Source of the DNA: JAVKFY01 sp040223615
Lineage (GTDB): Bacteria; Pseudomonadota; Alphaproteobacteria; GCA-2731375
NCBI GenBank assembly: GCA_040223615.1
Contig: JAVKFY010000009.1
Coordinates: 108,053 to 172,052 of the forward strand
DNA length: 64,000 nucleotides
Reading direction: 5' to 3'
Positions 1-9,106 of this stretch are shown here, piece after piece. Numbering within the stretch: position 1 is the stretch's first letter; the number at the start of each line of letters is the position of its first letter. The position numbers and the translations under genes were made by a program. Below the pieces are notes generated by a model, which was not told the DNA's origin, searched no databases, and was given only the letters and a program-made list of their open reading frames with translations.

Positions 1-47
1 AAAATTCGACAAGGAGGCGCCCGGCAGCGGCTGGGCGGATACTGAAC

Positions 48-1568
48 GTGCGACGTCGCGACCTGCTTCTGGCCCCCTTGGCGGCCGCGCTGACCGGATC
101 CTGGCCCGGCGCCTTGCGGCCGGCCGGGGCCGGCTCGGGCGTCCCGTTCGATGCCGCCGTGTTGCGACAGATGGCGCGGGCACTGGCCGCAAAACCCTAC
201 GAGGCGCCGGTGGAGACCGTGCCCGACTGGCTGGCCGACCTGAAGTACGACGGATATCGCAACATCCGATTTCGGCCGGAGCGGTCGATCTGGCGTGGTG
301 CCGGCTTGTTCGAGGTACAGTTGTTGCATACCGGCTGGCTGTTTCGCGCGCCGGTCGCGATCCATCTGGTGCGCGACGGACGCGCGCAGCGACTGCTCTA
401 CGACCGCGACATGTTCAGCTTCGAGAACGACGTGCCCACGCCGGCGGCGGGCCGCGACCTCGGCTTCTCCGGTTTCCGTATCCATGCCCCGATCAATCGG
501 CAGGATTACGCCGACGAGGTCGCGGTATTTCAGGGCGCCAGCTATTTCCGCGCCGTCGGGCGAAACCATGTCTACGGCCTGTCGGCGCGCGGCCTGGCGA
601 TCAACACCGGCGAGCCCGGCGGCGAGGAGTTCCCGACCTTCACCGATTTCTGGATCGAGCAGCCGGCGGCGGAAGCCACGTCAATCGTGGTGCACGCCCT
701 GCTGAACAGCCCGAGCTGTGCGGCCGCCTATCGATTCACCATCCGCCCGGGGGATGCCACCGTGATGGCCGTGGAGGCGACGTTCTACCCGCGCGAGGAC
801 ATCGCGACCGCCGGCATCGCGCCGTTGACCAGCATGTTCCTGTTCGCGCCGAACGACCGGCAGGGCTTTGACGACTACCGGCCGGCGGTGCACGACAGCG
901 ACGGGCTGGCGATCGTCACCAGCCGCGGCGAGCAGCTCTGGCGGCCGCTGGCCAATCCGGCCCAGCTCCAGGTCAGTGCCTTCGCCGACCTCAATCCGGT
1001 CGGTTTCGGCCTGATGCAGCGCCAGCGCGCTTTCGCCGATTACCAGGACCTGGAAGCGCGCTACGAACGCCGGCCGAGCCTCTGGGTGGAACCGATCGGC
1101 GACTGGGGCGACGGCGCCATCCTGCTCTACGAAATTCCGACGGACGAGGAAATCCACGACAATATCGTGGCCTTTTGGCGGCCGAAGGAAACGCTGCGGC
1201 GCGGCAGCGAATATTCGCTGACCTACCGCTTGCACTGGACCTGGGACCGGCCGGTCGCGGCGCCACCGTCGTGGGTCGGCCAGACCCGCATCGGCGGCAG
1301 CAAGCAGCGGCGGCAGTTCGTGCTCGACTTCGTCGGGCCCGCCGTGGCGCAGCCGCCGGGTCAATCGGCGCGTGCCGTGGTCAATTCCGGGCCCGGAAAG
1401 GTGCGCAACGTCACCATTCAGCCAAACCCGGAGACCGGCGGCTGGCGCCTCGCGTTCCAGCTCAAGCCGGAAGACGCCGACGCGGTGGAGCTGCGCGCGC
1501 AACTGTTCGACGGCGAGACCGCGATCTCCGAGACCTGGCTCTATCGATGGACGCCGGATGCTGGCTGA
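48..1568 (+). CDS. opgG: periplasmic glucan biosynthesis protein (MdoG/OpgG family)
   Basis: A 506-residue periplasmic protein of the OpgG/OpgD family, which shapes osmoregulated periplasmic glucans (beta-glucan backbone and branching). The N-terminus (MRRRDLLLAPLAAALTG) is a signal peptide with a twin-Arg-like RRRDLLL, more like Tat-exported OpgD than Sec-exported OpgG. The body has typical family segments: FDAAVLRQMARALAAKPYEAP near residue 25 and IRFRPERSIWRG near 75, and the beta-sandwich C-terminus runs to the stop. The start is a GTG; an AAGGAGG lies about 30 bases upstream, so the exact start is uncertain. The downstream opgH start overlaps its last codons by 11 bases, indicating one operon. 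OpgG versus OpgD cannot be settled from sequence alone. Confidence 0.9.
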   Translation: MRRRDLLLAPLAAALTGSWPGALRPAGAGSGVPFDAAVLRQMARALAAKPYEAPVETVPDWLADLKYDGYRNIRFRPERSIWRGAGLFEVQLLHTGWLFRAPVAIHLVRDGRAQRLLYDRDMFSFENDVPTPAAGRDLGFSGFRIHAPINRQDYADEVAVFQGASYFRAVGRNHVYGLSARGLAINTGEPGGEEFPTFTDFWIEQPAAEATSIVVHALLNSPSCAAAYRFTIRPGDATVMAVEATFYPREDIATAGIAPLTSMFLFAPNDRQGFDDYRPAVHDSDGLAIVTSRGEQLWRPLANPAQLQVSAFADLNPVGFGLMQRQRAFADYQDLEARYERRPSLWVEPIGDWGDGAILLYEIPTDEEIHDNIVAFWRPKETLRRGSEYSLTYRLHWTWDRPVAAPPSWVGQTRIGGSKQRRQFVLDFVGPAVAQPPGQSARAVVNSGPGKVRNVTIQPNPETGGWRLAFQLKPEDADAVELRAQLFDGETAISETWLYRWTPDAG

Positions 1569-3432
1569 GGATATCAGGTCGCGCGCCGCGCGCTGGCGCG
1601 GGCTGGACCAGCCGACGCTGCCGCCGGACGCGCCGCTGGCGATGCCGGTACAGCGGCTCGACCTGGCGCCGGACACGGCATCGCACACCACCCCTGGCTG
1701 GATGGCGGCGCGGCGCGGATCGCTGTTCCTGGTCGTCTGCGCGATGACCGGACTCGCCGCCTGGCAGATGTACGACGTGCTGAGCGTTGCCGGACTGACC
1801 GTCCTGGAGGGGATGGAGCTGGGCCTGTTCGTACTGCTGTTCGGCTGGATCGCGCTGGCCGGCGCCAGCGCGGTGTTCGGCTTCGGGCAGATTGTCGCCG
1901 GCGGCGGCGAGCGGCTCGGCATCGACACGGCGGCGGCGATCCCGGCCCTCGCCGGCCGCACGGCGATCCTGATGCCGACCTACAACGAAGACCCGGTCCG
2001 GGTGATGGCAAACCTGCGCGCCATCGACGCCTCGCTGCGCCGCGCCGGAATCGCCGATCGTTTCCACCTGTTCATCCTGTCCGACACCACCGATGCGACC
2101 ATCGCGGTACAGGAGGAAGCCGTTTACTGGGCACAACGCCAGATCGATGGCAACGAGCGGCTGTTCTACCGCCGACGCGAGCGCAACACCGGGCGCAAGG
2201 CCGGCAATGTCGCGGCCTGGGTGCGCCGGTTCGGGGCCGCCTATCCGCTGATGGTGGTGCTGGACGCCGACAGCGTGATGAGCGCGCCGACGCTGGCCCA
2301 TCTGGTCGCGGCGATGCAGCGCAACCCCGACATCGGCCTGCTCCAGACCGTGCCGGCGCTGGCCGGCGGGCGCACCCTGCTGGCGCGGCTGCAGCAGTTC
2401 GCCGGACGCCTTTACGGCCCGGTGCTGGCGCACGGGCTGGCCTGGTGGCATGGCGGCGAGGGCAATTTCTGGGGCCACAACGCGGTGATCCGCACCGCCG
2501 CCTTCGCTGCGCAGGCCGGCTTGCCGACACTACCGGGGCGCAAGCCGTTCGGCGGCGACATCCTGAGCCACGATTTCGTCGAGGCGGCGCTGCTGCGGCG
2601 GGCGGGCTGGAGGGTGCATCTGGTGCCAACGCTGGAGGGCAGCTACGAACAAGGACCGCCGACGCTGGTCGACCTCACCATCCGCGACCGGCGCTGGTGC
2701 CAGGGCAATTTGCAGCACATCGCCGTGCTGCCGGCGCGTGGGCTGCACTGGGTCAGCCGGACGCACCTGTTGACCGGTATCGCCAGCTATCTCAGCGCCC
2801 CGATGTGGCTGGCGATGCTGGTGATCGGACTGCTCATCGCGTTGCAGGCGCGCTTCGCGAGTCCGGACTATTTCGGCGACGAGCGTTCGCTGTTTCCGCA
2901 ATGGCCGATGCAGGACCCGGTGCTGGCCGCGTGGGTGTTCGTCGCCACCATGGGGGTACTGCTGGCGCCCAAGCTTCTCGCGCTCGCCCTCGCGCTGGGC
3001 AGACGGCGGCGGCGTGCCAGCTTCGGCGGCGCCCGGCGGCTGCTGTGCGGGGCGCTGGCGGAGATGGTGCTGTCGGCGCTGATCGCGCCGGTGACGATGC
3101 TGAGTCAGTCTGCCTGCGTGGTGTCGACCCTGATCGGGTGGGATAGCGGCTGGAAACCACAGCGGCGCGACGAAGGCGGGCTCAGCGCCGGCAGCGTCGT
3201 CCGCTTCTACCTGCCGCACACGCTGGTCGGGCTGGTGCTGGCCCTGGCCGCCTACCTGGTCTCGCTACCGCTGTTCTTCTGGATGAGCCCGGTCGTCGCC
3301 GGGCTGGTGCTGGCAATCCCGCTGGCGCTGGTCACCGGACAGCGCCAGGTCGGCGCCGCTTTCGCGCGCGCCGGCCTGTTGCTCACACCGGAGGAACTCA
3401 ACCCGCCGGCCGAACTCAAGCGCCTGTCCTAG
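1558..3432 (+). CDS. opgH: glucans biosynthesis glucosyltransferase H
   Basis: A membrane glycosyltransferase (GT2, 624 aa) that polymerises UDP-glucose into the periplasmic glucan backbone and moves it across the inner membrane. Two N-terminal membrane segments (about residues 55-105) precede the cytoplasmic GT2 domain: MPTYNEDP near 139, DADS near 236, and the RRWCQGN product-site motif near 379. Several hydrophobic segments follow in the C-terminal third. The ATG at 1558 lies inside the end of opgG, giving an 11-base overlap and probable translational coupling. The length is shorter than the roughly 840 aa of E. coli OpgH because the long N-terminal cytoplasmic extension is absent, which is usual for alphaproteobacterial homologues. 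Confidence 0.92.
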   Translation: MLAEDIRSRAARWRGLDQPTLPPDAPLAMPVQRLDLAPDTASHTTPGWMAARRGSLFLVVCAMTGLAAWQMYDVLSVAGLTVLEGMELGLFVLLFGWIALAGASAVFGFGQIVAGGGERLGIDTAAAIPALAGRTAILMPTYNEDPVRVMANLRAIDASLRRAGIADRFHLFILSDTTDATIAVQEEAVYWAQRQIDGNERLFYRRRERNTGRKAGNVAAWVRRFGAAYPLMVVLDADSVMSAPTLAHLVAAMQRNPDIGLLQTVPALAGGRTLLARLQQFAGRLYGPVLAHGLAWWHGGEGNFWGHNAVIRTAAFAAQAGLPTLPGRKPFGGDILSHDFVEAALLRRAGWRVHLVPTLEGSYEQGPPTLVDLTIRDRRWCQGNLQHIAVLPARGLHWVSRTHLLTGIASYLSAPMWLAMLVIGLLIALQARFASPDYFGDERSLFPQWPMQDPVLAAWVFVATMGVLLAPKLLALALALGRRRRRASFGGARRLLCGALAEMVLSALIAPVTMLSQSACVVSTLIGWDSGWKPQRRDEGGLSAGSVVRFYLPHTLVGLVLALAAYLVSLPLFFWMSPVVAGLVLAIPLALVTGQRQVGAAFARAGLLLTPEELNPPAELKRLS

Positions 3433-3517
3433 CCGGCCTCGTGGCGGTACCCCGGGCCGCGGCCTGGGCCGCCATTATCGCTCTGCTGGGCGTGCAAGCA
3501 TCTGAAACGGAAAAGAA

Positions 3518-3553
3518 ATCGGCCCACGCCGCGATTTGCGCGGGCGGGCCGAT
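3518..3553 (-). terminator. Rho-independent terminator downstream of rpmG
   Basis: A long GC-rich inverted repeat (outer arms ATCGGCCC and GGGCCGAT, with pairing continuing inward to a short ATTT-centred loop). On the minus strand it is followed directly by TTCTTTTCC. It lies 28 bases after the rpmG stop, so it fits an intrinsic terminator for rpmG. It may also limit read-through from opgH on the other strand, although that side has only a short A/T tract. Confidence 0.75.
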
Positions 3554-3581
3554 CCATTGGCTGTCGTGGCGGTGGCCGGAA

Positions 3582-3749
3582 CTACTTGATCCGGCCTTCC
3601 TTGTATTCCACGTGCTTGCGCGCGACCGGGTCGTACTTCTTGAACGACAGCTTCTCGGTCTGCGTGCGCGGGTTCTTCTTGGTCACGTAGTAATGACCGG
3701 TGCCAGCGGTGCTGGTCAGCTTGATCTTCACGGTCGCCGGCTTCGCCAT
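3582..3749 (-). CDS. rpmG: 50S ribosomal protein L33
   Basis: A complete 55-residue ribosomal protein L33 of the large subunit, beginning MAKPATVKIKLTSTAGTG and ending EYKEGRIK. It has the family's YYVTKKN and LSFKKYDPVARKHV segments. It lacks the CxxC pairs of zinc-binding L33, so it is the Cys-free type common in Proteobacteria. An AGGAG Shine-Dalgarno sits about 8 bases before the ATG. It is monocistronic, with its own promoter region between 3750 and 3812 and a hairpin terminator at 3518-3553. Confidence 0.97.
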   Translation of the reverse strand: MAKPATVKIKLTSTAGTGHYYVTKKNPRTQTEKLSFKKYDPVARKHVEYKEGRIK

Positions 3750-3812
3750 GGCGCGGGCTCCTGGCAGCTCTGAATTCTGGAACGCGAGAACATACCCCGA
3801 CGGCCGGCACAG

Positions 3813-4961
3813 TCAAGCGCGACGACCGCGTATCGCCGCCAACAGCAAACAGACGGCGCCGCCGGTCGCCAGCACCGCCGGCAGGCCGTGCGGGTCCAAG
3901 ACGTCCATCGCCGGACCGGCCAGGCTCGGCCCGGCGATCGAGCCGACGCCCCAGAGCACCCCGAAGGCAGCGTTGGCGGTGACCAGTTCGGCGCCTTTGA
4001 AGCGCTCGCCGACCAGGGCCAGCGCGATCGGCGGGATGCCGCTGGCCGCGCCGGACCAGCAGAACAGGAACACCCAGAACGGCCAGCCGGTGCCGACCAT
4101 GAGCGGCAGCAGCAGCGAGCCGAGCATGGCGCCGGCGACCGAGAGCAGCATCACGCGGCGCCGGTCGAAGCGGTCGGCGAGCCAGCCGAAGGGGAATTGC
4201 ATCACCAGCCCGCCGGCGCCCATCATCGACAGCATCAATGCCGCCTCCCCCGCCTCCAGGCCGACGCGGGCGCCGTAGACCGGCAGCAACGGCAGGATCG
4301 CGCCCTCCTTGAACGAGAGCAGCAGCCAGCAGGCGCACAGCACCGGCGCGACGCGGAAGAAAGACAGCGCGCCGAAGCTGCTGGTGCCATCGAAATGCAG
4401 CGTGCCGGCCGACGCGAACAGCACCGGGACCGAGGCCACGACGATGAAACCGGCGGCGACCAGGAAAGGCAGCCAGCCCTCGATACCGGTCAGCGGGATC
4501 ACCGCCGGGCCGATGGCGAAGCCGCCGGCCATCACCATCATGTAGGCGGCCATGACCCGTCCGCGCGAGGATTCCACGGCGATGGAGTTCAGCCAGCTCT
4601 CGGCGGCGATGAACAGGCCGGCCATGGTCACGCCCATACCGAAGCGGATGACGAACCAGGACGGCAGGCTGTCGAAGGCCGGCAGCATCAGCAGCAGCAC
4701 GGTCTCGCCGGCGATGCAAGCCAGCACCGCACCGCGCGGGCCGAGCCAGGCGATGAAGCGCGGGATGAAGGGCGAGGCCAGCACCATGCCGACCGCCGGC
4801 ATCGCCGCGTTCAGGCCGTTCATCGTGCGGTCGACACCCCTGGCCTCCAGGATCAGCGACAGCAGCGGCAGCGTCAGGCCGATTGTCAGGCCGTAGACCG
4901 ACAGCGTGGCGATCAGCGCGCCGGCGGTGCGCCAGTCGGTCCCCGGCTCAGTCCGGCTCAT
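3813..4961 (-). CDS. MFS transporter
   Basis: A 382-residue major facilitator superfamily protein with about twelve hydrophobic segments. It carries the MFS loop motif in the form GWLADRFDRRRVML (loop 8-9 region) and AESWLNSIAVESSRGRVMA after segment 4, which resembles the YfkF/YcaD-type subfamily of small-solute exporters. The substrate cannot be deduced. The start codon overlaps the last 14 bases of the upstream Nudix gene, so it is probably translated from the rnr-DUF983-Nudix transcript. This gene placement near Nudix genes, rnr and rpmG is seen in other Rhodospirillales-like genomes (from memory, not checked). Confidence 0.85.
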   Translation of the reverse strand: MSRTEPGTDWRTAGALIATLSVYGLTIGLTLPLLSLILEARGVDRTMNGLNAAMPAVGMVLASPFIPRFIAWLGPRGAVLACIAGETVLLLMLPAFDSLPSWFVIRFGMGVTMAGLFIAAESWLNSIAVESSRGRVMAAYMMVMAGGFAIGPAVIPLTGIEGWLPFLVAAGFIVVASVPVLFASAGTLHFDGTSSFGALSFFRVAPVLCACWLLLSFKEGAILPLLPVYGARVGLEAGEAALMLSMMGAGGLVMQFPFGWLADRFDRRRVMLLSVAGAMLGSLLLPLMVGTGWPFWVFLFCWSGAASGIPPIALALVGERFKGAELVTANAAFGVLWGVGSIAGPSLAGPAMDVLDPHGLPAVLATGGAVCLLLAAIRGRRA

Positions 4962-5574
4962 AGCGCGCGGCGGCCTGCCCGCGGCGGTAGACGAACATGG
5001 GCGCGCCCGGCATCAGGTGGCCGGCGACACGCCGCGCGAGCTGCTCCAGCATGTACTCGGTGACGTCGACCAGCGGCAGGTCCAGCGCCTTGTGCAACGT
5101 GATCCATTGCAGGTCGAGCAGCTCGTGGCTGTCGGCGAGATGGCCGGACGCATCCTCGTCGTGCGCCAGGAAGAAGCGCGCGTGAAACCTGATCGGGCTC
5201 TCCGGCGGCGTGATGGCACGGCCGAAATACTCGATCACGGCCAGGTCGGGCCGTAGGCGGCCATCGTCGATCTCGCCGAACACCAGCCCGCATTCCTCGT
5301 AGGTCTCGCGCAGTGCCGCCACGGCGAGCGCGCGGGCCATGCGTGTCGGCCAGCGTCGGTTCAACCGCTCGGCGACGGCGGGACGGAGTTCGCTCACCGC
5401 CGGTGCCATTCGGTCGGCGGCGTCCACCCGGCCGCCGGGAAAGACATAGAAGTTCGGCATGAACTTGTGCTTCGCGGCGCGCTTGCCGAGCAGCACCTCG
5501 GTGCCCTCGCCCTTGCCGCGCAGGATGATCAGACTCGCGGCGTCGCGCGGGCGGACCGGCCGGGCGCCGGTCAT
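4948..5574 (-). CDS. Nudix hydrolase (downstream copy)
   Basis: A 208-residue Nudix-domain protein. It begins RPRDAASLIILRGKGEG, then FYVFPGGRVDAADR and the catalytic helix ALRETYEECGL (REx2EE core), with an insertion between the GG and RE parts. That split layout is typical of NUDT19/CoA-diphosphatase-like members rather than MutT. The substrate is unknown. It starts in an ATGA overlap with the upstream Nudix gene, with which it shares clear similarity (HKFMP, FPGGRVDRAD, AITPPxxPxRFxARFF), so the two are tandem paralogues. The DLPLVDVTEYMLEQLAR segment aligns with the C-terminal helix of the other copy. Confidence 0.88.
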   Translation of the reverse strand: MTGARPVRPRDAASLIILRGKGEGTEVLLGKRAAKHKFMPNFYVFPGGRVDAADRMAPAVSELRPAVAERLNRRWPTRMARALAVAALRETYEECGLVFGEIDDGRLRPDLAVIEYFGRAITPPESPIRFHARFFLAHDEDASGHLADSHELLDLQWITLHKALDLPLVDVTEYMLEQLARRVAGHLMPGAPMFVYRRGQAAARYEPD

Positions 5575-6266
5575 TCCTCGCTCACCACGCGCTTGCCGTA
5601 AGACGTCCGGTAGTACGGCACCGGATGGTCGCGCAGCTCTTCCACCGTGACCTCGCCGAGTTCCTTCAGCCGGTTCAGCACGATGGTGGTGATGCCGGCA
5701 AGCTCAAAGGTCAGCGCCTTGTCGAGCGTGAACCAGTCCAGGTCGAGCAACTCGCCGCTGCCGCCCATGTCGCCCTTCACGTCCTCGCCGTCGGCGACGA
5801 AGAAACGGGCGTTGAAGCGCTGCGGCCGGAAGGGCGGCGTGATCGCGCGGCAGATGTAGGCCAGGCCATCGAGCGCCGGCGCATATCCGGTTCTGTAGAA
5901 TTCCTGCCAGGACTCGTTGGCGGTGCGCGCCGGCTCGATATGGCGGCGGCCGATGATCAGGCCGGTCTCCTCGAAGGTCTCGCGGATCGCCGCCAGCGCG
6001 GCGGCGCGGGCCCGCGTATGCGACAGGGTGGAACGCTCGAGCACGGCGGCGACGCGCGGGTCGAAGTCGGTCGCCGGCTTGATGTAGCGGTCAGCGCGGT
6101 CGACCCGGCCGCCGGGAAACACGTGCACTTCGGGCATGAACTTGTGGCGCGCGTGGCGCTTGCCCATCAGCACCTGGGATTTGCCGCGGCGCTGGCGCAG
6201 CAGGATCAAGGTCGCCGCGTCGCGCGGCCGCGCGGCCCGGCGCGGGCGTTTCTCCGTCTCGGTCAT
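5571..6266 (-). CDS. Nudix hydrolase (upstream copy)
   Basis: A 231-residue paralogue of the next gene. It has RPRDAATLILLRQRRGK, HKFMPEVHVFPGGRVDRAD and the Nudix helix AAIRETFEETGLIIG with the metal-binding Glu residues. C-terminal segments AITPPFRPQRFNARFF and ELLDLDWFTLDKAL match its neighbour. The family hydrolyses nucleoside-diphosphate-linked compounds; CoA or acyl-CoA derivatives are plausible for this subtype but not demonstrated. A short gap of about 70 bases separates it from DUF983 upstream; downstream it overlaps the second Nudix gene by 4 bases. Confidence 0.88.
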   Translation of the reverse strand: MTETEKRPRRAARPRDAATLILLRQRRGKSQVLMGKRHARHKFMPEVHVFPGGRVDRADRYIKPATDFDPRVAAVLERSTLSHTRARAAALAAIRETFEETGLIIGRRHIEPARTANESWQEFYRTGYAPALDGLAYICRAITPPFRPQRFNARFFVADGEDVKGDMGGSGELLDLDWFTLDKALTFELAGITTIVLNRLKELGEVTVEELRDHPVPYYRTSYGKRVVSEE

Positions 6267-6336
6267 GGTCGGTTCTTGGCCAGATGATCGTCGCGGCCAC
6301 CATGCCGCGTGCGGCCGCGAGTGTCTAGAAGCCCAG

Positions 6337-6738
6337 CTAGACGTCCGCGTCGGGCTCGCCGGAGAAGCCGTGCATGCGCGCGGCCCACTGCACCGCCACC
6401 ACCGCGCCCTTGACGCACGGCAGCAGCGCCAGGGTCAGGATCAGCGTCAGCGGCAGCCACAGCACCATGTGCATCCAGGTCGGCGGGTGCAGGCTCTGCT
6501 CCAGCAACAGCGCGCCGGGCACGATAATGTGGCCGACGATGACGATGGTGAAATAGGGCGGCGCGTCGTCGGCGCGCTGGTGGTGCAGTTCCTCGCCGCA
6601 GTGGCCGCAATTGTCGCTGACCTTGAGGTAGCGGCCGAACATGCGTCCGGTGCCGCAAGCCGGGCAGCGTTTGCCCAGGCCGCGCAGCAACGCACCCCAG
6701 ACGCCGCGCTGCTCGCCATGCTGAATCTGGTAGGGCAT
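6337..6738 (-). CDS. DUF983 membrane protein
   Basis: A 133-residue DUF983 protein. It has the two zinc-ribbon-like Cys pairs (CPACGTGRMF and CGHCGEEL) followed by the hallmark HHQRADDAPPYFTI and then two hydrophobic helices (about 60-82 and 87-110). The molecular function of the family is unknown. Its ATG overlaps the rnr stop codon by one base (TGATG), so it is translationally coupled to RNase R; this rnr-DUF983 pairing is common in Alphaproteobacteria. Confidence 0.93.
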   Translation of the reverse strand: MPYQIQHGEQRGVWGALLRGLGKRCPACGTGRMFGRYLKVSDNCGHCGEELHHQRADDAPPYFTIVIVGHIIVPGALLLEQSLHPPTWMHMVLWLPLTLILTLALLPCVKGAVVAVQWAARMHGFSGEPDADV

Positions 6739-8930
6739 CAGCGACGCCGTCCTTTCTGCCTCTTCACCGCCTTCGCCTTGTGCCGGCGCGGCGGCGCCTC
6801 GGCCTGCTCGCCCTCGGCCAGCTCGAACAGCAGGCCGCCGGTCACCGGCGTCGCCTCGCGCAGGGTGACGCGCAGCGACGTGCCGAGACTGTATCTACGA
6901 CCGGTGCGGCGCCCCACAAGGGCCTGCGACCTTTCGTCATGCTCGTAGCGGTCGTCGGCCAGGAGGCTGATCGGCAGCAGGCCTTCCGCGCCGATCCCGG
7001 CCAGGCGAACGAACAGGCCGGCCCGGTTCAGGCCGGTGATGCGGGCCTCGAAGACCGCGCCGACGTGGCTGCTCATGTAGGCGGCGAGATAGCGGTCCAT
7101 GGCGTCGCGTTCGGCGGCCATGGCGCGGCGCTCGGTGTTGGAGATCGCCTCGCCGATCTCCGCGAACCGCTCGGCCTCGTGCTTGGTCAACGCGCCGGGG
7201 CCGCAGCCCAAGCCTGCGATGAGCGCCCGGTGCACCAGCAGGTCCGAGTAGCGCCGGATCGGCGAGGTGAAGTGCGCGTAGTGGCCCAGCGCCAGGCCGA
7301 AGTGGCCGATATTGTCGGGGCTGTAGACCGCCTGCGCCTGGCTGCGCAGCACCATGACGTTGACCGCGTCGGCATGCGGGGTCTTGGCCGCCTTGTCGAT
7401 CAGGCGGTTGAACAGCGCCGGGCGCGGCACCTCGCCGGCGGAGAAGCTGAGGCCGAGGGTGGCGACATAGTCCTTCAGGTTGCGCAGCTTCTCGCGGCTC
7501 GGCTGGTCGTGGATACGGTACATGCAGGGCTGCTTCAGCCGCTCCAGTTCGCGGGCGGCGCAGACATTGGCGGCGATCATCATGTCCTCGATCAGCCGGT
7601 GGCTGTCGAGCCGGTCGCGCGGCGTGATGGCCTCCACCACGCCGGCGTCGTTCAACGAGACCTGCAACTCCGGCATGTCGAGGTTTAGCGGCGCGCGGGC
7701 ATAGCGCGCGGCGGCCAGCGCCTTCCAACAGGCGTAGAGCGGGGCGACCACGGTCTCCAGCAACGGGCCGGTGGTGTCGTCTACGCGGCCGTCGTGGGCG
7801 GCCTGCACCTGCTCGTAGGTCAGGCGCGCAGCGGACCTGATCAGTCCGCGCAGGAACTTGTGGCCATGGATCGCGCCATCCGCCCCGACCCGCATCCGGC
7901 AGGCCATCACCGCGCGGTTCACCTTCGGCTTCAGCGAGCCGAGCTCGTTGGAGATCGCCTCCGGCAGCATCGGCACGACGCGGTCGGGGAAGTAGACCGA
8001 ATTGCCGCGCTTCAGCGCCTCCGCGTCGAGCGCGCTGCCGGGCCGGACGTAGTAGGCGACGTCGGCGATGGCGACGGTGAGCTCGAAGCCGCCCGCCTCG
8101 AGCGCCACCGCGTGCACCGCGTCGTCGAAGTCGCGGGCGTCGGCGCCGTCGATGGTGACGAACGGCACCTCGCGCAAATCCTCGCGGTAGCCGGTCAGGC
8201 GAGCGGGCTTGGCGTCGACCGCCTCGGCCAGCACGTCGGGCGGGAAGCCATCGGGGATGTCGTGCATGTGCACGGCGATCAGGCTGGCGGCGCGCGGCGC
8301 GTCGGCGCTGCCCAGCACCTCGGTGACCTTGGCCTCGCGCAGGCCGAGGCGACGGGCCGGCAGCACGTCGACCTGCACCAGGTCGCCGGACTGCGCGTCG
8401 CCGCGGTTCTCCGGCCGGACCGTCAGTTCCTCGCGGTTGCGGCGGTCGACCGGCATGATGCGTCCGCCGCCGGGCAGGTTCTGAAAGATGCCGAGCGCGG
8501 TCGCCGCCGCACGCGGCAGACGCTTGATGACGCGCGTCTCATCCATGCCGTCGCGCTTGCCGACGCGGCGGACCAGGAAGCGGTCGCCGACACCGGGCGC
8601 GGGCCGTTCCTGGCGGCCGACCAGCACGCGCAGCAACTCGTCGGACCCTTCCACGATGGGGCGGCCGAGCAGGTCGCCGTCATGGTCGACGGTGGCGATC
8701 TCGACCACCAGGACCGGCTTCTTGGCGGGCTGCTGGGCGCGGCGCCGTGCCACCAGGCCGTCATCGGCCAGTTCGTTCATCAGATGCTTCAGGGCGACGC
8801 GGTCGCTGCCGCCGAGGTTGAAGGCGCGCATGATCTCGCGCTTGCCGACCTTGCCGGGCGTTTCGTTGATGAACTCGGCCAGCGCCGCCTTGGACGGCAG
8901 TGCGCCGGTCTCGCCGCGCCTGCGGGCCAT
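6738..8930 (-). CDS. rnr: ribonuclease R
   Basis: A 3'-5' exoribonuclease (RNB/RNase II family, 730 aa) that degrades structured RNA and takes part in rRNA and tmRNA quality control. In order: an N-terminal winged-helix segment, cold-shock domains, the RNB catalytic core with DGADARDFDDAV (metal-binding Asp cluster) and PIRRYSDLLVHR, a C-terminal S1 domain (VGAVFEARITGLNRAGLFVRL region) and a basic tail. The ATG at 8930 gives MARRRGETGALPSKAALAEF; upstream sequence is a G-rich repeat and not coding. It heads the run leading to DUF983, the Nudix pair and the MFS gene. Confidence 0.96.
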   Translation of the reverse strand: MARRRGETGALPSKAALAEFINETPGKVGKREIMRAFNLGGSDRVALKHLMNELADDGLVARRRAQQPAKKPVLVVEIATVDHDGDLLGRPIVEGSDELLRVLVGRQERPAPGVGDRFLVRRVGKRDGMDETRVIKRLPRAAATALGIFQNLPGGGRIMPVDRRNREELTVRPENRGDAQSGDLVQVDVLPARRLGLREAKVTEVLGSADAPRAASLIAVHMHDIPDGFPPDVLAEAVDAKPARLTGYREDLREVPFVTIDGADARDFDDAVHAVALEAGGFELTVAIADVAYYVRPGSALDAEALKRGNSVYFPDRVVPMLPEAISNELGSLKPKVNRAVMACRMRVGADGAIHGHKFLRGLIRSAARLTYEQVQAAHDGRVDDTTGPLLETVVAPLYACWKALAAARYARAPLNLDMPELQVSLNDAGVVEAITPRDRLDSHRLIEDMMIAANVCAARELERLKQPCMYRIHDQPSREKLRNLKDYVATLGLSFSAGEVPRPALFNRLIDKAAKTPHADAVNVMVLRSQAQAVYSPDNIGHFGLALGHYAHFTSPIRRYSDLLVHRALIAGLGCGPGALTKHEAERFAEIGEAISNTERRAMAAERDAMDRYLAAYMSSHVGAVFEARITGLNRAGLFVRLAGIGAEGLLPISLLADDRYEHDERSQALVGRRTGRRYSLGTSLRVTLREATPVTGGLLFELAEGEQAEAPPRRHKAKAVKRQKGRRR

Positions 8931-8964
8931 GTCAGGTCGTCCAATGCAAATATGCGCGGCGCCA

Positions 8965-9071
8965 CCCACCGCCCCTGTCCCCTCCCCCCTGAAGGGCGGA
9001 GGCGGACCCGGTGTCGATGACATCGCTCCCTCTCCGCCCCTTTGGGGGGGAGAGGGTTGGGGTGAGGTGGG
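8965..9071. repeat. interspersed C/G-rich palindromic repeat, copy 1
   Basis: An imperfect inverted repeat of about 107 bases between topA and rnr, with C-rich left arm (CCCACC, CCCCTCCCCCCTGAAGGG) and G-rich right arm ending GGGGTGAGGTGGG. About 40 bases of the right arm are nearly identical to the right arm of the element at 39938-40050 (CTCTCCGCCC, GGGGGAGAGGG, GGGGTGAGGTGGG). It is a non-coding dispersed element of the REP type found in many proteobacterial intergenic regions. It sits just upstream of rnr and just downstream of topA. Confidence 0.75.
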
Positions 9072-9106
9072 GGTAAGCCGTCGCCACGAGCGATGATGTC
9101 AGAAAG

